Assembly (NCBI GenBank): GCA_050084985.1
Contig: JBITNC010000001.1
Location: 75,702,001-75,766,000, forward strand
Direction: 5' to 3'
DNA: 64,000 nt
Origin: Nageia nagi
Taxonomy: Eukaryota; Pinophyta
Below the pieces are notes generated by a model. The model ran no database searches. It was not told the origin of the DNA and saw nothing but the letters and a program-made list of their open reading frames with translations. Numbering within the stretch: position 1 is the first letter of the stretch; each line of letters starts with the position of its first letter. Of the stretch, positions 44,270 to 57,429 are shown in pieces. The translations under genes and the position numbers were made by a program.

Positions 44270-45060
44270 AATAACTCAATTTCTATTTAAATTATAAAAT
44301 ACCTTTATTTCAAAGTAATACACTTCATATTTTATAAGCTCTCATATTATATGCAAGTTATATGAAACAATACCTTCACTTTATTTTCATGCATTATGAC
44401 ATTATTTTTCAAACTTTTATGATATGCATATTAAGGATGCCTTATGTAATAAAGTTTAAATAATCAAATGTTAGATATTTAAAGAAAATAATATCAAAAT
44501 AATATATATTCTTATGTTATGCTTATTGTCAATGTTATTTTATGGAGCTTCTTAATATATCCCCATGAATGCCACCATTATTTATTTTCACCATTCCATG
44601 TCTCTCTTTCTTATGTACTTGTATGAGTCCTACAAGCTCCATCAATGCATGATTTGAAATAGATAATAAGAGAATAACAATACTAATACATAATAAAATG
44701 TATTTATATCATATCATAAATGATATTATTCAAATATTTAATAAAAATAATACATTAATTATTTGTAAATTGTATTATAATTTATTCTATTATAATGAAG
44801 TTCAAGTATAATATTTGTGTCATAAATATTTTAATAAGAGATTTTTTTTTTTTTTTCAAAATTTGATTGTGAAAGAAGGATAGCTTCATACCTATATAGA
44901 TTTATCTATTATTTGGAATATAATATTGAGCATAGATCTATATTTGATGTCAAAAATTGAGTTATATTGGTATTATTTTAGTGATATATAGTTCAAATGG
45001 ATAAAAAATTACTTTGTAATAAGTGATGATACAAAGATCTATAATATTGGAATGTCGTTT
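44270..45060. repeat. old dispersed repeat, copy 2
   Basis: Partner of 36760-37650, same orientation, ordered blocks as listed there. Confidence 0.55.
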
Positions 45061-45470
45061 ATAAGAAATTTGTAATATTTTAGAAAGAGATTGAGAACAT
45101 AATATTTATTTAAATTAGGTTTGTAAATTATGTAGTGGCATTTTATGATATATAATTCAAATGGATAAAATTTTTATTTGTAATAAGTGAGGATTCAAAG
45201 ATCTATAATATTGGAATATCATTTATAAGAAATGTGTTTATACTTTAGAAAGAGATTGCAAAGATGATATTTATTCAAATTAGGTTTGTAAATTATGTAG
45301 TGGTATTTTATGATATATAATTCAAATGGATAAAATTTTTATTTTTAATAAATGAGGATCCGAATATCTATAATATTGGAATATTATTTATATGGAATGT
45401 GTAATATTTTAGAAAGAGATTGAGAATATGATATTTATTTAAATTAGGTTTGTAAATGTAGTGGTATTTT
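44983..45470. repeat. three tandem units of about 163 bp
   Basis: Units start at about 44983, 45148 and 45311 with TGATATATA[GA]TTCAAATGG, then ATCTATAATATTGGAAT, TTTAGAAAGAGATTG and AAATTAGGTTTGTAAAT followed by GTAGTGG.ATTTT. The second and third units are most alike at their heads. A single diverged unit is seen in the other dispersed copy near 37490-37640. Confidence 0.85.
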
Positions 45471-45739
45471 TAATATTTTTTTATATATAAGGGTAAATCA
45501 TATTATCAAAAAATATGGATTTTAATATGGTCCCCAAAACTTGTCACAATGACTGATCATTTTAATAAATATCAAAATGGTATTTTAACCATTTTTATAC
45601 TGGCACCTAGTGGAAACTAAACAACAACTACACCAAAATTAGACCATATAAACTAAAAATAGTATTTTCAATAGTCATATACAAAATCATTTGAAACTTA
45701 TACATGCCTAAACAAGATAACTATATAAGATTACTATGA

Positions 45740-47250
45740 AGGAGATTTTTTCCCCTCTTCTTTACTACAAGTGTCCATCCCTGTTGAGAAGCTTATGATA
45801 TTCTTCTCAAATCCTTGCATTGAGGAGTTCAATTTCTTGCATTTCTTCCTAGGTGTGGCCTTCCTTATTACTCTCACTTTTGTAGACCAAATAATAGCTA
45901 GCAAATGTATGTTCTAAAAAATAAGAATTATCTTTTCCCACAAGTTATTCATGCTTTGATGTTCATCTACATCTCCTTCTACTCCTCATCTGGTGTAGAT
46001 TTCCCAACCTTAGGTTGGGCTTCCTTATGCATGTCACTTGGATTCTCTTTCCTCTCCATAGGTTTGTTAGTGCCCAATGCAGCTCTTATTTTTGGGACCC
46101 CTTAAGGACTTATGTAATGTCATCCATGACCCATAGGAACTACTCTTTGTACTTACTCTCTTCCTTGGAGTCACCATTCTTTTATAGTGCATCTCAATGC
46201 CATCCAGAGTCTTGCTATGTAGTCTTCCAATATTTTCATTAACCCCATGTTTCTCTTGGATAAATTTCCCAACTTTCTCTACTTCCAAAGAATCTTCAAC
46301 AATTGTTCTCTCCTTCCTCTTAATTCCCTCAACACCTTCAATAATGGAAATAGGGTTTAGGGTTCATTTTTCATCATTATTTTCATATGCATTATCCTTC
46401 TTCATGGTGTAACACAACATCTAAAGTGTTGTGTGCTATATAAAATAATCTCAACCTCTTGTTCCTCTTGGTACCACTTAGGCTTTGTCTTCCTTAGATT
46501 ATTCATCCTCTTGCTCTTTCTTTCCCCTATATTTGATCTATGAACACTCCCTTTTCTTTGCTACCTCCAAGGTTTGGTTACTTTCATTATAATATGATTT
46601 TATTTTCAAATTCAAGCAGGATTTTTCAACTTTTGTATCTTTCTTATTCTGATTCTCTTTATCCCTAATTTTTAATGTTTCACTCTATCTTTGAATTGAA
46701 CCCCTTTTTCCTTCTTCAATGTTGAGGCAATTACTCCTTTCCCTAGGAAATTTCATTTTTAGTAAAAACTTAGCTTAAGATTGCTAGGTTTGCAACCTCT
46801 CTTAACATAAGGGCCATCATCCCTTAATACCTCAACTTATGATAATTCTGATTTTGAACTATTTCTACTAAATTTCCTAGGGAATTAGAAAGGTATGCCA
46901 AAAAATTTACTCTTCATTCCTCCTCCAATCCCTAGTGAAAATGATTAAGTAGTAAGAAGGGGGGACCAAATACAACCATGTATCTTCCATCAAGCATGAA
47001 GTATCTAATGATCCATTCCACCATTCAATTCCATGGTGGAGCAAGTACCTTGAGTAGATAGTAAATGCCCTCTTTGATAGGTAATTCACCTTCCACAAAT
47101 AAAGCCTTAATCTTTAATTATTTGACCTTCTTATTTATTATTAGACATCTTCCATATGAATTCAACCATATGACCTTAGTAATAGCTTCCATAGAGAAGT
47201 TTACAATTACTAAACCAACTTTTCCTTTATCCCCCTCCCATCCCTTAATA
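45740..47250 (-). pseudogene. LINE ORF1 remnant (DUF4283-type), minus strand
   Basis: Read from 47250 downwards: KVGLVIVNFSMEAITKVIWL, then EGELPIKEGIYYLLKVLAPP and MVVFGPPSYYLIIFTRDW, resembling the strands of a DUF4283 fold; lysine-rich linkers follow. Near 46110-46165 the text SSYGSWMTLHKSLRGPKNKS matches the YGPWMxV...RRP.N. phrase characteristic of plant L1 ORF1 and gag-like proteins. The end reads ATPRKKCKKLNSSMQGF, a basic tail. ORF1 would coat LINE RNA. No endonuclease follows downstream (below 45740), so ORF2 is missing or was never copied here. Confidence 0.55.
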
Positions 47251-47296
47251 ATCTTCTAAGAAATAGTTGAGATAAATCCATTGCACAATTGTATAT

Positions 47297-47830
47297 TGTT
47301 AGAATGAATAATGCACTATTGTAAATATTATTGTTTAGGAATGTATTTAAAGAATAATATCTTCACTCTTTATGTAATTTATTATTTAGTCCACTAGATA
47401 CTTAGAAGTATTACTAAGTACCTTTTAAGTATTTAATGAATTAAATATTCAAACTTATCCCACATGTGAATTTCCTTATTCCTTGTATAATGGCATTCCC
47501 ATTGGGTAAAAGGGTGAGCCAAAGTGGGATTTTTTCTCATAAATTAAGGCCCCTCCTCATGCATTGTTCACTCTAATTTGAAGCATTTTAATGCTCTTAG
47601 TGTGAAGAAGGATAGGAGGAGAGAATGGTAGTGTAGGATTGTAAGAGAGTCTTGTATCTTGAGAAGTAATAGAATTTAGCTCAAAGTGGAGTACTCTCTT
47701 GATGAAGAGGAACCACTATACTTTGTTTTTATCACTTATGTGTGTGATTGATTAAGAGCATTCTTGATTTGTTGCTAAGAAGTAGTTGTAATGGTAAATT
47801 TATTAGGTTGTTTTTTAATAAGGAACCAAA
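47297..47830 (+). repeat. putative solo LTR, copia-like
   Basis: It starts TGTTAGAATGAATAATGC, has a TAAATTAAGGCCCCTCCTC core-promoter-like region at about 47541-47560, a transcribed-looking region and the phrase GAGGAACCACTATACTTTG (47709), shared with the solo LTR at 6323-6831. The right end is not fixed and no target duplication is confirmed. Confidence 0.45.
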
Positions 47831-50050
47831 ACTTTTATGTATAAATTTTTATCAAACTTTCAATATTACATTAAGGTGTAACTTAATATTATATAAAATA
47901 TTCTAAGCATCTTAGTCTAGAAAACATGGGATGTTGGTCTTTAAATGGCTATCAAATACTTCTTTAAAGCCTACTATTTGCACATAATATTTTAGATTAG
48001 CCAATACATATCTTGTGGCCAAGTTGGATTTACTTATATCCATAAAAGGTGACATATAAGTGATTTGAACCTTAGTAAATTCTTTTTACTCTTGTAGTGG
48101 TTCCCCTAGGGGACCATATTTCATGTTTTCCATAGATACAATCACTACCCTATGCTTTGATATGGTTATATTTTTTGTATATTCATTTGTAAAATGAATC
48201 CATATTGCTTTTATAACTCACATGATCCATCTAGGTCTATTATAATATGCTATATTTTTGAAGAAGAAATAAAACACTTTCTTCTTTTTTCTACTTATTT
48301 TTCCTTTGATCATATCATCTTCCAATTAGTTCGTCAAGTACAAGATCCCTAATATTGTTAGATTTCTCAAATCCTAAAGATACCCATCTACAAATATGGA
48401 ACTTCCATTTAAACTAGATCTCCTTTGTATTAGATAGGAAACCACTATCATGTATTTAACTTTATAATGTAGATATTCATCGTCTATGATAACTACATCT
48501 AGAATTAGCCTATTCATTATAAAGCCAATATCCTCCTTACAAATGAAATCTAGATTTTTCTTTTCTTTTTTTTTATATCATATTCATTATAAATTTACAG
48601 ATAATATTACATATGATATTACAAAATGATATATGTTTGAAACATTAATTTTTTTATTTTTATTTATCTTAGAGATAGTGTAATAAAATGAATGCTTAAC
48701 TCCTTTACTCTTTTGTAAATATTCTTATAACCCCCACTAATATAAGGATGTTTACATCTATTACATCCCAAAAACTTGAAAGAATCCCAATGAGAATCAA
48801 TTTAACATCAATGCCTTGTCTTTATTTATAGAAAAAGGCTTTATTGACATGATATAGATGATTATATAATTTAATAAAGAAGTTTTTTGATTGAGAAAAA
48901 TAACTTTCAATCAAGATCATTTTTAAAGTAGTCCTATCCATAAAAACTTATTTAAACATGTATTAAAAATAGTTAATTACTATTTTCCTTACCTCTTTAT
49001 ATTTTTAATTCCTCATACTCTTATAATTTAAGATATAAGATATACATTTAAAATATATTCTCGCTACAATACCCTTTAATAACAAGATGTATTACATTCC
49101 CCTTATTTCAACCATACATCTCTAAATGATTTTGTCTTTGGTATAAAGATCATTAAGGATGATCAATGTCACTCTTTATTATTCATAAAAGTACCATTAT
49201 CTAAATATTGAATATAAGATCTATAAATTTATTTTATTTTCCTTAAACAGATCAATGATATAGCCAAAAAGTATTCTATTATTTAATATTCATGTTAACC
49301 AATTTATAAGCTAACTTAAAAGTATTTTTATGATTTAAGATTCATATTAATCCTTTGTATTGAGAAATAATCTTCTATTTCATCCATGTTCACTAAAAAT
49401 TTAAAAGGATATTCTTCCATACTATGTGTATATTTATCATTTAATAGGATTAGGCATCATTAACTAATGTCAAAAGTCGAATAATAATTAGAGAGTTTGG
49501 GGCATAAAGCTTAGAAATCATAGCTACTATATGTCTTGAAGGACTTTTCTTTGAATTTAGTTTCCTATAGTATATCATAAAAAATAACAAAATATTGGTA
49601 TTAAAATTCTACACTTTTAATTCATCTCACACACTAGATTAAAAAGGACCTATAGAGGTAGTTCTAAACCCCCACCAAATCCCTTTACCAATATTTATTT
49701 ACTTTCTATCTATGATGACATCTTTAAAAGTTTATTATTTATGGAAATAGTTAATATGTGTTAGATTATGGTACCATAAACCATTTTGTAAGGTTCTAAT
49801 GGCATGGTTAGAACCCTCCCCCTTACACAATATGGGAGCAGTTCAAAACTACCACTTTAGGAAGTATAAGGGGCATATTGAAATTTCCACAATAGTATTT
49901 AAAGGGATGATTTATAATTATCACTATGTAGTTTAATGTGGTGGTTCAAAAACTCCTCTTAATAAATATATATTTTTTAAAACAAGAGTATTTTAGAAGC
50001 ACATTTCATCACATTTTCTATAGAAAACATGATGGATGGATCCTTCGATA
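47831..50050. other. AT-rich sequence, possible trace of coding text on minus
   Basis: Mostly featureless. On the - strand between about 48420 and 47930 some protein-like text occurs (VVIVSMENMKYGP, MSPFMDISKSNLATRYVLAN, LKYYVQIVGFKEVFDS), which I cannot assign. No repeat partner was seen in the window. Confidence 0.35.
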
Positions 50051-50110
50051 CACTATGGCATACTAAAAAAAAAAGGTATGTGAACTCAATTATAGTGTTT
50101 GCCATAGAAT
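50051..50110. repeat. possible CACTA terminus and subterminal motif
   Basis: CACTATGGCATACT at 50051 is followed 40 bases later by ATAGTGTTTGCCATAG, which is an inverted form of a CTATGGCAAACACTAT word. CACTA elements begin and end with CACTA and carry such words. The other terminus is outside the window. Confidence 0.4.
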
Positions 50111-50265
50111 TCCAAATAATGGCTCGATCATCCTAGTCCAAGACTAGTATAACTTGAAGGAATGCCTAACCACACCTTTATAGTGATCGAGTACATGGAT
50201 ATGAAATAATCAAAGTGCACCATATGATATGAAATGATTTAAATGCAAGAACATATGACAAGTGT

Positions 50266-50833
50266 TGAATGTTTTTAGTTACCCCTAAGATTAACCTAGG
50301 TAAAAATTATAATAAACATTCATATTTAACAAATAAAAATAATAATCTAAAGTAGAATAGAATAGAAATGAATAGAGAAATATTTACAATATTGGATGAA
50401 GATAAAAACAAATACAATAATGAGAAAGAGATCAAGAGATAGCTACATACATGTTAACCTTACTTGTGATGATATAGGATATATACAAAAAGGAGCTTGT
50501 AGACCACTAATACCAAGGGAGCATAAACATAGAGCCCTAAATAATAGCAATGGCATGTATGATAGTATTTATGCTGAGCAAATCAAGAGTGGATTCTATA
50601 ACCAAGATCCATTAGATAATAAACCATTAACAAGTTGAGCTAAATATATAACTATAGAAGATGAAATAACAATTATGCTCATGTGATAAGGAGATCCCAA
50701 TATCAATAGATGGTATTGATAAACATCTAAATGTAGGCACTCATTATTAAGATGAAATTTTGATTCCTACCCATGTAATCATAGTTACCTTTAAATATGC
50801 AAGTGAGCCTTCACATAGAAACTAACACTGACA
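50266..50833 (-). repeat. 3' LTR of the gag-only element
   Basis: Homologous to 54679-55298. On the - strand it starts TGTCAGTGTTAG and ends near TAAAAACATTCA. An 80-codon open frame on + (50396-50638) is LTR sequence. Confidence 0.6.
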
Positions 50834-52449
50834 TTGGGTTAGCTTGTCCAAATTTAAAGATGAAATTTGATTCCTTAATGCAATACTAATAACATATACA
50901 TATATATAAATATGCAAAGGAAACATCAATAAAAATTAATGATGAACATTCCATAAATAAAAGAAATACAATTAAGGAGTTGCTAAGGAGCCAAACAATA
51001 ATAAATAAAACAATTGATATTTAATATATCATAACTTAACAAGTGAAAAATAATGTGAAATAAAATTAATGTGAACAAAATTCCCACCTTCAAACAAAAA
51101 ATATTTAATAAAAAAAATGTTATTGTATTTGCAAAGGAAGTAGAAAAAATAAAGGAATAAAAATTTGATACTTCCTTACATTTTTCTATAAAGCTATTCG
51201 ATCATCAAAGGTTTATGATATAATATAATGGTTCCATCTTAACCATTAATATTAAGTGAATGCATACTCCATGGAATGAGAATAACAAGATAAAAGAATA
51301 CCTAGAAAGAAAACATCTTCCAAAACATATAGGTATTAAAGAATATTTTAGATCATAATACATAATTATGCCATAATATAAATCTTAATACTAAATATAA
51401 AATGAATATCATATAAGATCATAACATTATCATAAAGTGATCATAATTGATTTTTAATACCCAACCAACAAAGATTGATCATAAAGTGCCATAGAAGTGA
51501 CATAACAAAAGCTAGAAATTATCATAACAAAAAAACATTAAAAATATCATAACTCATCCCTATGAAGATAAAGAGTAAGGAAATAACTTTACATTCCTAA
51601 GGTAGCCCTGATAGAAAAATGATAATGGCCCTAGTGCTACCTAGTTCTACCTTATTTCGCAAAATCAATGATAATAAAATTTGATACTATTTGATCTCAC
51701 CATATAAAATAATAACATATAATCCTTGGATAATCCTAACTATTCAGCATGATTCCCTTGAAAATTTATGACTAAACTATAAAATTACATAATACTTCAA
51801 AATAGATACATATAAAACATACTTAAACTACCACAATGATATGAAGATATAAGATATAGAGTAATGATGGTTAATTATATTCCCAACCAAAAAATGGAAT
51901 AGGTGATGGTTAATTATTCCTCCAACCTAAAAAGGGTTTGTATGAAATGCATGATACAACCTAATCTACATGAAAATACATAACTAACCTGTATAAAAAT
52001 GTAGTTCTAAACTATATGAGAGAGAAGGAGAACATTACCTAGAAAGTTTCCTTGTAAAATAGAACTTTGATCTTTATTCCTTTTTAATGAAGCATCCTTT
52101 CTTGAATATTTAGCTTAATTTGGTAAATAAGTAAAATCCTTTTGATTAACCTTTTTTAGATGTGTGGGTGGTCCTTCTTGGAAATTTTAACTTTTTCATT
52201 GATCTATGATAGTATCATTGACATTGCCCAAGTTTTGGTGTTTCCATATTTGAGTATCTTAATGTGCTTCAAAAATCTAATGTACCTGAGGAGTTTCTTC
52301 ATTATAAACTTGCATGACAACCTCTTTAAATTCATGTTTTTATACATATTCTTACTCTTCATATTCTTGGTGATCATCATGGATAATCATGTTTAACATT
52401 TGGTGAATATCTTCATTTGTAATTTATTCCTATTCTATTTAATCTTCAA

Positions 52450-53760
52450 CTTCACTTTCAATTTCTTTTGTATCTTGCAAAAGGGAGGGATCATATTTTG
52501 GTTATGTTGATCCAACCCATCTAAAAGAATCAAACATATCTCCAAGATTAATCATAGTAATGTTAGTATCAATAAAGAAATTCTTGAAAATATTATGGAT
52601 AACTTCTCTATGATAACTAGATTTAATACCTAAATCATATAAGCTAATTTTATTAGAAAAAGAATCATGATCATGAAAGAATTTAGTATTAGCTCCATTT
52701 TACCTTATTTTGTGTGGACATAATCTTCTACAAGAGTAACCATGTTGACTGTATTATTTTGTTCTTCATCATTAAACTCCTCTATAGTTTATTTATTATA
52801 TTACTCATTTGTAACATAATTAACTTTTTCATTTCTAGGAGCTTATGCAATTTCTTCTTTATTTCAACACACCCATTAGTGTAATGGCCTTTGATTTGAT
52901 ATGATACAAATAATGATTATTCTCCTTATAAAAATGGGGATTCTCTTCATCTTCACTATATTCTCTTCCTTTTTAGGTTATATCAATCCCTTTGTTAAAC
53001 AATCTTTGAACATTTATGTGGGACCTATGGGGAGCTTGTAAAATGGTTCCTTTTCTTCTTCTTTTGCACTTGGTTCAACCATATTTATTTGAATATTCTC
53101 CTTTATTTGAAATGAATTTTTATGATTATCCTTGGGAGAAGTTGTATGCTTAAGTTGACCAAATTTTAACATATACCTTTCTTTCTCAATAAGCATGTGA
53201 ACCATATCCATAAAGGGATCTTTATATATAATCAAGATCATAAGTTCCAATAATAGGATTAATGCTTTCAAGAAATACCTTTGCAATGAATTTCTCATTC
53301 ATAGTTTATTCTATTAATCTCCAAATTTTCACATATCTATGAGAAAATTTATCCAATTTCTCTTATTGACCTTGTTTGCATTGCATTAAATATGTAAAAT
53401 AAACAATTTCTTAATATTGCATTTGAAATGATTCTTGAACTTATCTTTCAACAAATGAATTAAGGTAATTGAAACTAGTGCCAAGTTATGAAACTATTTT
53501 CTTACTTCACTAGTAAAACTCATGAGGAAGTATTTATCCTTTAACTGATCATCAATTTCACACTTCAACTCCATTATATATTCAAATCCTTGAAGATAAC
53601 TAATTAGATCTCCTTCACCATTAAAGTTTTCTTATTCAGGTTCCTTATCTATACCAATGATAATAATATTTTTGATCTCCATGGTTAAAGGATGTACTTG
53701 ATCTTCAATGCAATGACACTCATTCCTAATTGACTATAGAGTAATTATACCTTCATTTCC
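52450..53760 (-). pseudogene. gag: gag of the gag-only element
   Basis: From 53760 downwards the - strand reads NFNGEGDLISYLQGFEYIME, DDQLKDKYFLMSFTSEVRK, LIHLLKDKFK, then EKLDKFSHRYVKIWRLIE, FLESINPIIGTYDLDYIKD and DPFMDMVHMLIEKERYM. This is the Retrotrans_gag fold as found in plant Ty3/gypsy elements. Near 52830-52920 GHYTNGCVEIKKKLHKLLE matches the GH.T..C..LK..I..LI phrase that follows Gag in Tat/Athila-type elements. An open 94-codon stretch (53298-53014) covers part of it. Stops and frame changes elsewhere. No protease, RT or integrase follows. Confidence 0.75.
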
Positions 53761-53946
53761 AAATGCTTAAATTGTTCTACTATAAAATTGATAGCATTTG
53801 AAGGTATATTCCTAGTGTTAGCACTATCTACAATGTTAATGCTAGCATAACATTACCCTACTAGAATACTTCCATACCTATCACACTTAAAGAAATATAT
53901 ATCAAATACCTCCAAACACCCAAGTATTTTTGGTTGAAAAAAAAAG

Positions 53947-53948
<2 letters not shown>

Positions 53949-54003
<55 letters not shown>

Positions 54004-54033
54004 TTATTATATATATATAATAATTATGTATAT

Positions 54034-54065
<32 letters not shown>

Positions 54066-54066
54066 G

Positions 54067-54119
<53 letters not shown>

Positions 54120-54199
54120 TATATATATATATATATATGATAAATGTGTGTGTGTGTGTGTGTGTGTGTGTGTTGTGTGTGTGTGTGTGTGTGTGTGTG
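53949..54199. repeat. microsatellite (TA)n then (TG)n
   Basis: TA repeats with short interruptions from 53949 to about 54140, then TG repeats from 54145 to 54199 with one TGTTG slip. ORFs here on both strands are low-complexity products. Confidence 0.97.
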
Positions 54200-54670
54200 A
54201 GGGATAAGATTTTGTAATGTAAAAAGTCATCAAATTGACTAAAATAATCTTGAAAATTTAGTTTTTTCTAGAAACACAATTTGTTTTCTAACCAAAAACC
54301 TTAAAAAAATGCATGCAATAATACCAATTTCACCTAATAAAAGTTTCATATCATGAATATCTAGGGTTTAGGAAAAAATTTAGGGCATAAAAATTCATAA
54401 AATTTTAAAAAGATTGGTTCAAAATCTAAGGTTTTGACAAAAAATTAAATAATACAAAATAACAACACCTTCAAATTTTCAACAATTTTAAAGCATTAGG
54501 GTTTCCTAATTTTATAGAAAATTAAGAAAAATAAGTATGAAACAAAAGCAAGAGCTATCTATGAAAAATTCTAGACAAAATATGATGACCTAGGAATAAA
54601 ATTTGAGAGCAGCTTCAAGAAACACTTCTATCCAAGCCCTAATTAGGAAATAGAAATGCAAGAAAAGTTG

Positions 54671-54681
54671 ATGCCAATATA
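54671..54681 (-). other. possible primer-binding site of the gag-only element
   Basis: On the - strand TTGGCATCAAC directly follows the LTR end; it resembles the TGGTATCAGAGC initiator-methionine tRNA site with changes. Confidence 0.35.
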
Positions 54682-55298
54682 ATTTTTAGTGATCCATAAG
54701 ATTAACTTAAGTAGCAACTATGTTAAAAAATCATATTTAATAAATAACAATAATAATCTAAAGTATAACAAACTAGAAATAAATAGAGTAATACTTAGAC
54801 AATTCGATCAAGATAACACCAAAATGCATTAATGAGAAAGGGATAAAGAGATATATACATACCTATTAACCTTACCTATGATGATAAAGACTATATGAAG
54901 ATATGAGTTTATCAAAGATAATGATCTTGATATGTAAATCCTTGTACAACAAAGTAGATTTGAACCCTAACACAAATTCTTAAGGGAACATGAATACAAA
55001 ACCTTGAATAGTAGCATTAACATGTACAATAACACAAATGTTGAGCATATCAAGAGTAAAATTTGCAACCAAGATCTAGTAGATCACAAAGTATAAATAA
55101 ATTGATCCATACATATAATTATAGAAGATGGAATAACAAATATGCTCGTGTGATAACAAGATCCCAATCTCAATACATGACATTTAGAAACAACTAAACA
55201 TAGGTACTGACTATCAAGATGAAATCTTGATGTCTTCCCAGGTAATCATACTTACCTTTAAATATGCAAGTAAACCTCCATAGAAGCTAGCACTGATG
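54679..55298 (-). repeat. 5' LTR of the gag-only element
   Basis: Homologous to 50266-50833; about 50 bp longer, with an extra stretch near 54890-54960 (CTATGAAGATATGAGTTTATC). Confidence 0.6.
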
Positions 55299-56094
55299 TT
55301 ATAGAGCCTTGCACAAATATAGATAAAATAATATGAGAAGTGTATTAAGTGGGCCAATATAGTACACATCATATAATATGTAATTAATATAATGAAATAA
55401 TTAATAAGTACACCTAAGGTGGACCAAAATTAAGTGTCAAAAATAATAAACCTCATGAAATGATAAATATGTTATTTGAAACCTCTAATAAATTTATATT
55501 TCCCATTGGTATGAAATAGACCACGTGATAAGAAATGATTTAAACTGTATGATCCAAAATGTTTCTTCAAGACACTTGAGCATAATTATTTAATTCTTAA
55601 TTATAGGGATATTATTGACCATTTGATCATCATATAAATTATATTTGAATCTTATTATGATTATCTTTATGTTCATGTGACTATTGTAGAAAACCTATTA
55701 AAAAGTGATAAATCACATTTTTAATACCTATTTAATTAGATCATTGAACTAAAAGAGGTTCATAATGTCACAATTTGAAGTTTATACCAACTTTCTAAAA
55801 ATTATATACTTGTAGAAAAATGAGGCCAAAAGATATATCAAAATGGGACATAAAAATTGACTTGAAGAAGAAAAGCATTTATTCAATCCAAAATCTTTCT
55901 AAGTGTCAAAACCTAGTCCAAAAGTGATAAGTTGGCATCATCTATCACATGTTTGGAAATGATGTAACTATACAATATGATATAAAATGATCTAAATAAA
56001 ATATATGATATGAAAAATTGATATGATATGATCTAAGTATCTTTGAAACCCAAAGAAGTAAATATGTTATTTGAAACCTATACTATGATCATTT
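55299..56094. other. CACTA 3' non-coding region with repeated words
   Basis: No gene. ATATGTTATTTGAAACCT occurs at about 55464 and 56058, and TGATATGA / AAATGATCTAAA words cluster at 55975-56040. Confidence 0.45.
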
Positions 56095-56312
56095 GCATGG
56101 TCATATTATAAATTTTTTGGATCAATCAAATCTATTACTTCAAATATATTTATGTCATATGCTTCATTGTCTTTGATCCCTCTTGGAGTTTATATAAAAA
56201 CCACATATTGATTGGTTTCAATTGAATCATGTACATAATATACTTTTTTTGCTTTTGTTTCTAGAATAAATAGATTTTCACATATATTCCCATGTTAATA
56301 TGCTCATATTGA
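56095..56312 (-). pseudogene. CACTA transposase: end of DUF4216 (left of the LINE)
   Basis: On the - strand ENLFILETKAKKVYYVHDSI and KDNEAYDINIFE match the DPFILASQAKQVFYV.D phrase and the following linker of DUF4216. It is the direct continuation of the 60446-60960 part; in the uninterrupted gene the text DEIGFIMVNMS leads into it across the LINE target site, with one frame break nearby. Confidence 0.7.
56300..56312. repeat. left 13-bp target duplication of the LINE
   Basis: ATGCTCATATTGA, identical to 60446-60458. Confidence 0.85.
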
Positions 56313-56339
56313 TAAGCTGTAATTAACTAGCATGTCTAA

Positions 56340-57425
56340 AATTTGCCTCCTTCTAGTCTACCAATTTTATTTTAATTCTTTGAACAATTGAGTCTCAAAT
56401 ACATTTATTCATTCCACCCACAAATAATTACATCCCAAGATAAACAAATGGAAAATTGCTAATCTGATATTGAAATAACTGAATAATATTTTTTTGTATT
56501 TTAATAGGATTATTAAAGAAGAAAATTTTGGTCTTTTGAAAGTTAATGTTTTAATGTGAATCCTGACCATATAATACTAAATATCCTTAAAATTTCTTAC
56601 CTCCCACAATGAATCTTTACCAATTAAAATCGTATCATTAACAAATTGATCATGAGAAACAACCTCATTATTTGATGAAGGTTTTAATCCTTGAATTCAT
56701 TTAGAATTTCTTATATTAGACACCATTCTTCCCAAAGTGTCAACCATTATTGTAAAAAGATAAGGTAGTATGGGATAATTTTTTATTAAACCTCTATGAG
56801 CTCTAAAATAACCTACTGATTCCCCATTAATAAGGATTGAAAATGAAGGATGAGAAATACATAATCTGATCCATATTCTCCATTATCACTAAAACTAAAT
56901 GCTTCAAGAATCTTATATAAAAACAACCAATTAACTCTAACATATGGTTTTTGCATATTGAACTTCAACAAAATACTTTCTTCTTTCCTATATGATAGTG
57001 AATTAAGTGTTTCATGAATTGAAATAATTCCATCTATTATTTTCCTTCCATGGACAAACCCATCTTGCTCAAGAGAAATAATCAAATGTAAATACTCCTG
57101 AAGTCTTTTTCCATCAACTTAGTAATGATATTAAAACACAATTACACAAACTTATTGGCCTAAAATTCTTAAACTCATTAGTTCTAGGGATATTTGGGAT
57201 AAGAGTAAAAAATGTAGCATTCCAAGTGATTAACAACTTACTTTCTTAAATAATTCACCTACAACTGCATAAATATCATTACCCATAATCTCTCAACCCT
57301 TTTGATAAAACCCAACTAAAAATGCATCAGGTCCTATAGCTTTATCAAGATTCATACTAAATATCATTACTATTCCAATATATAGCTCACTTGTTTTTAA
57401 AATGCTAGTGGTTGTAGCTAAAAAT
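56340..57425 (-). pseudogene. LINE RT, inverted 5' segment
   Basis: Read from 57425 down: FSMNLDKAIGPDAFLVGFYQ (usually DKAPGPDGF), GNDIYAVVGELFKK, an FRPISLCN-like phrase in another frame, then the open 90-codon stretch 57085-56813 with ISLEQDGFVHGRKIIDGII, LLKFNMQKPYVRVNWLFLYK and ILEAFSF. Normal LINEs have K[LI]D..KAYDRV, so the catalytic aspartate position reads N in this copy. Further on SNFPFVYLGM and RIKIKLVD close the segment at about 56345. The [FY].DD box region (around 56600-56700) is unreadable because of frame changes. Confidence 0.82.
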
Positions 57426-57429
57426 ATTA

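Larger units (their letters stand above)
50266..55298 (-). mobile_element. gag-only (non-autonomous) LTR retrotransposon
   Basis: Direct repeats 50266-50833 and about 54679-55298 share ordered blocks (TAAGATTAAC, AATAATAATCTAAAGTA, ATGAGAAAG.GAT.AAGAGAT, GCTCATGTGATAA / GCTCGTGTGATAA, TTTAAATATGCAAGT). A Gag remnant on the - strand lies near the right repeat, so the right repeat is the 5' LTR. About 1.6 kb between Gag and the left LTR has no readable pol. Old copy: LTRs are strongly diverged, borders approximate, target duplication not found. Confidence 0.65.

Noticed and set aside
54026-54233. Frames of 63-66 codons rich in YI, VC or TH
   Set aside because: Products of the (TA)n-(TG)n microsatellite.
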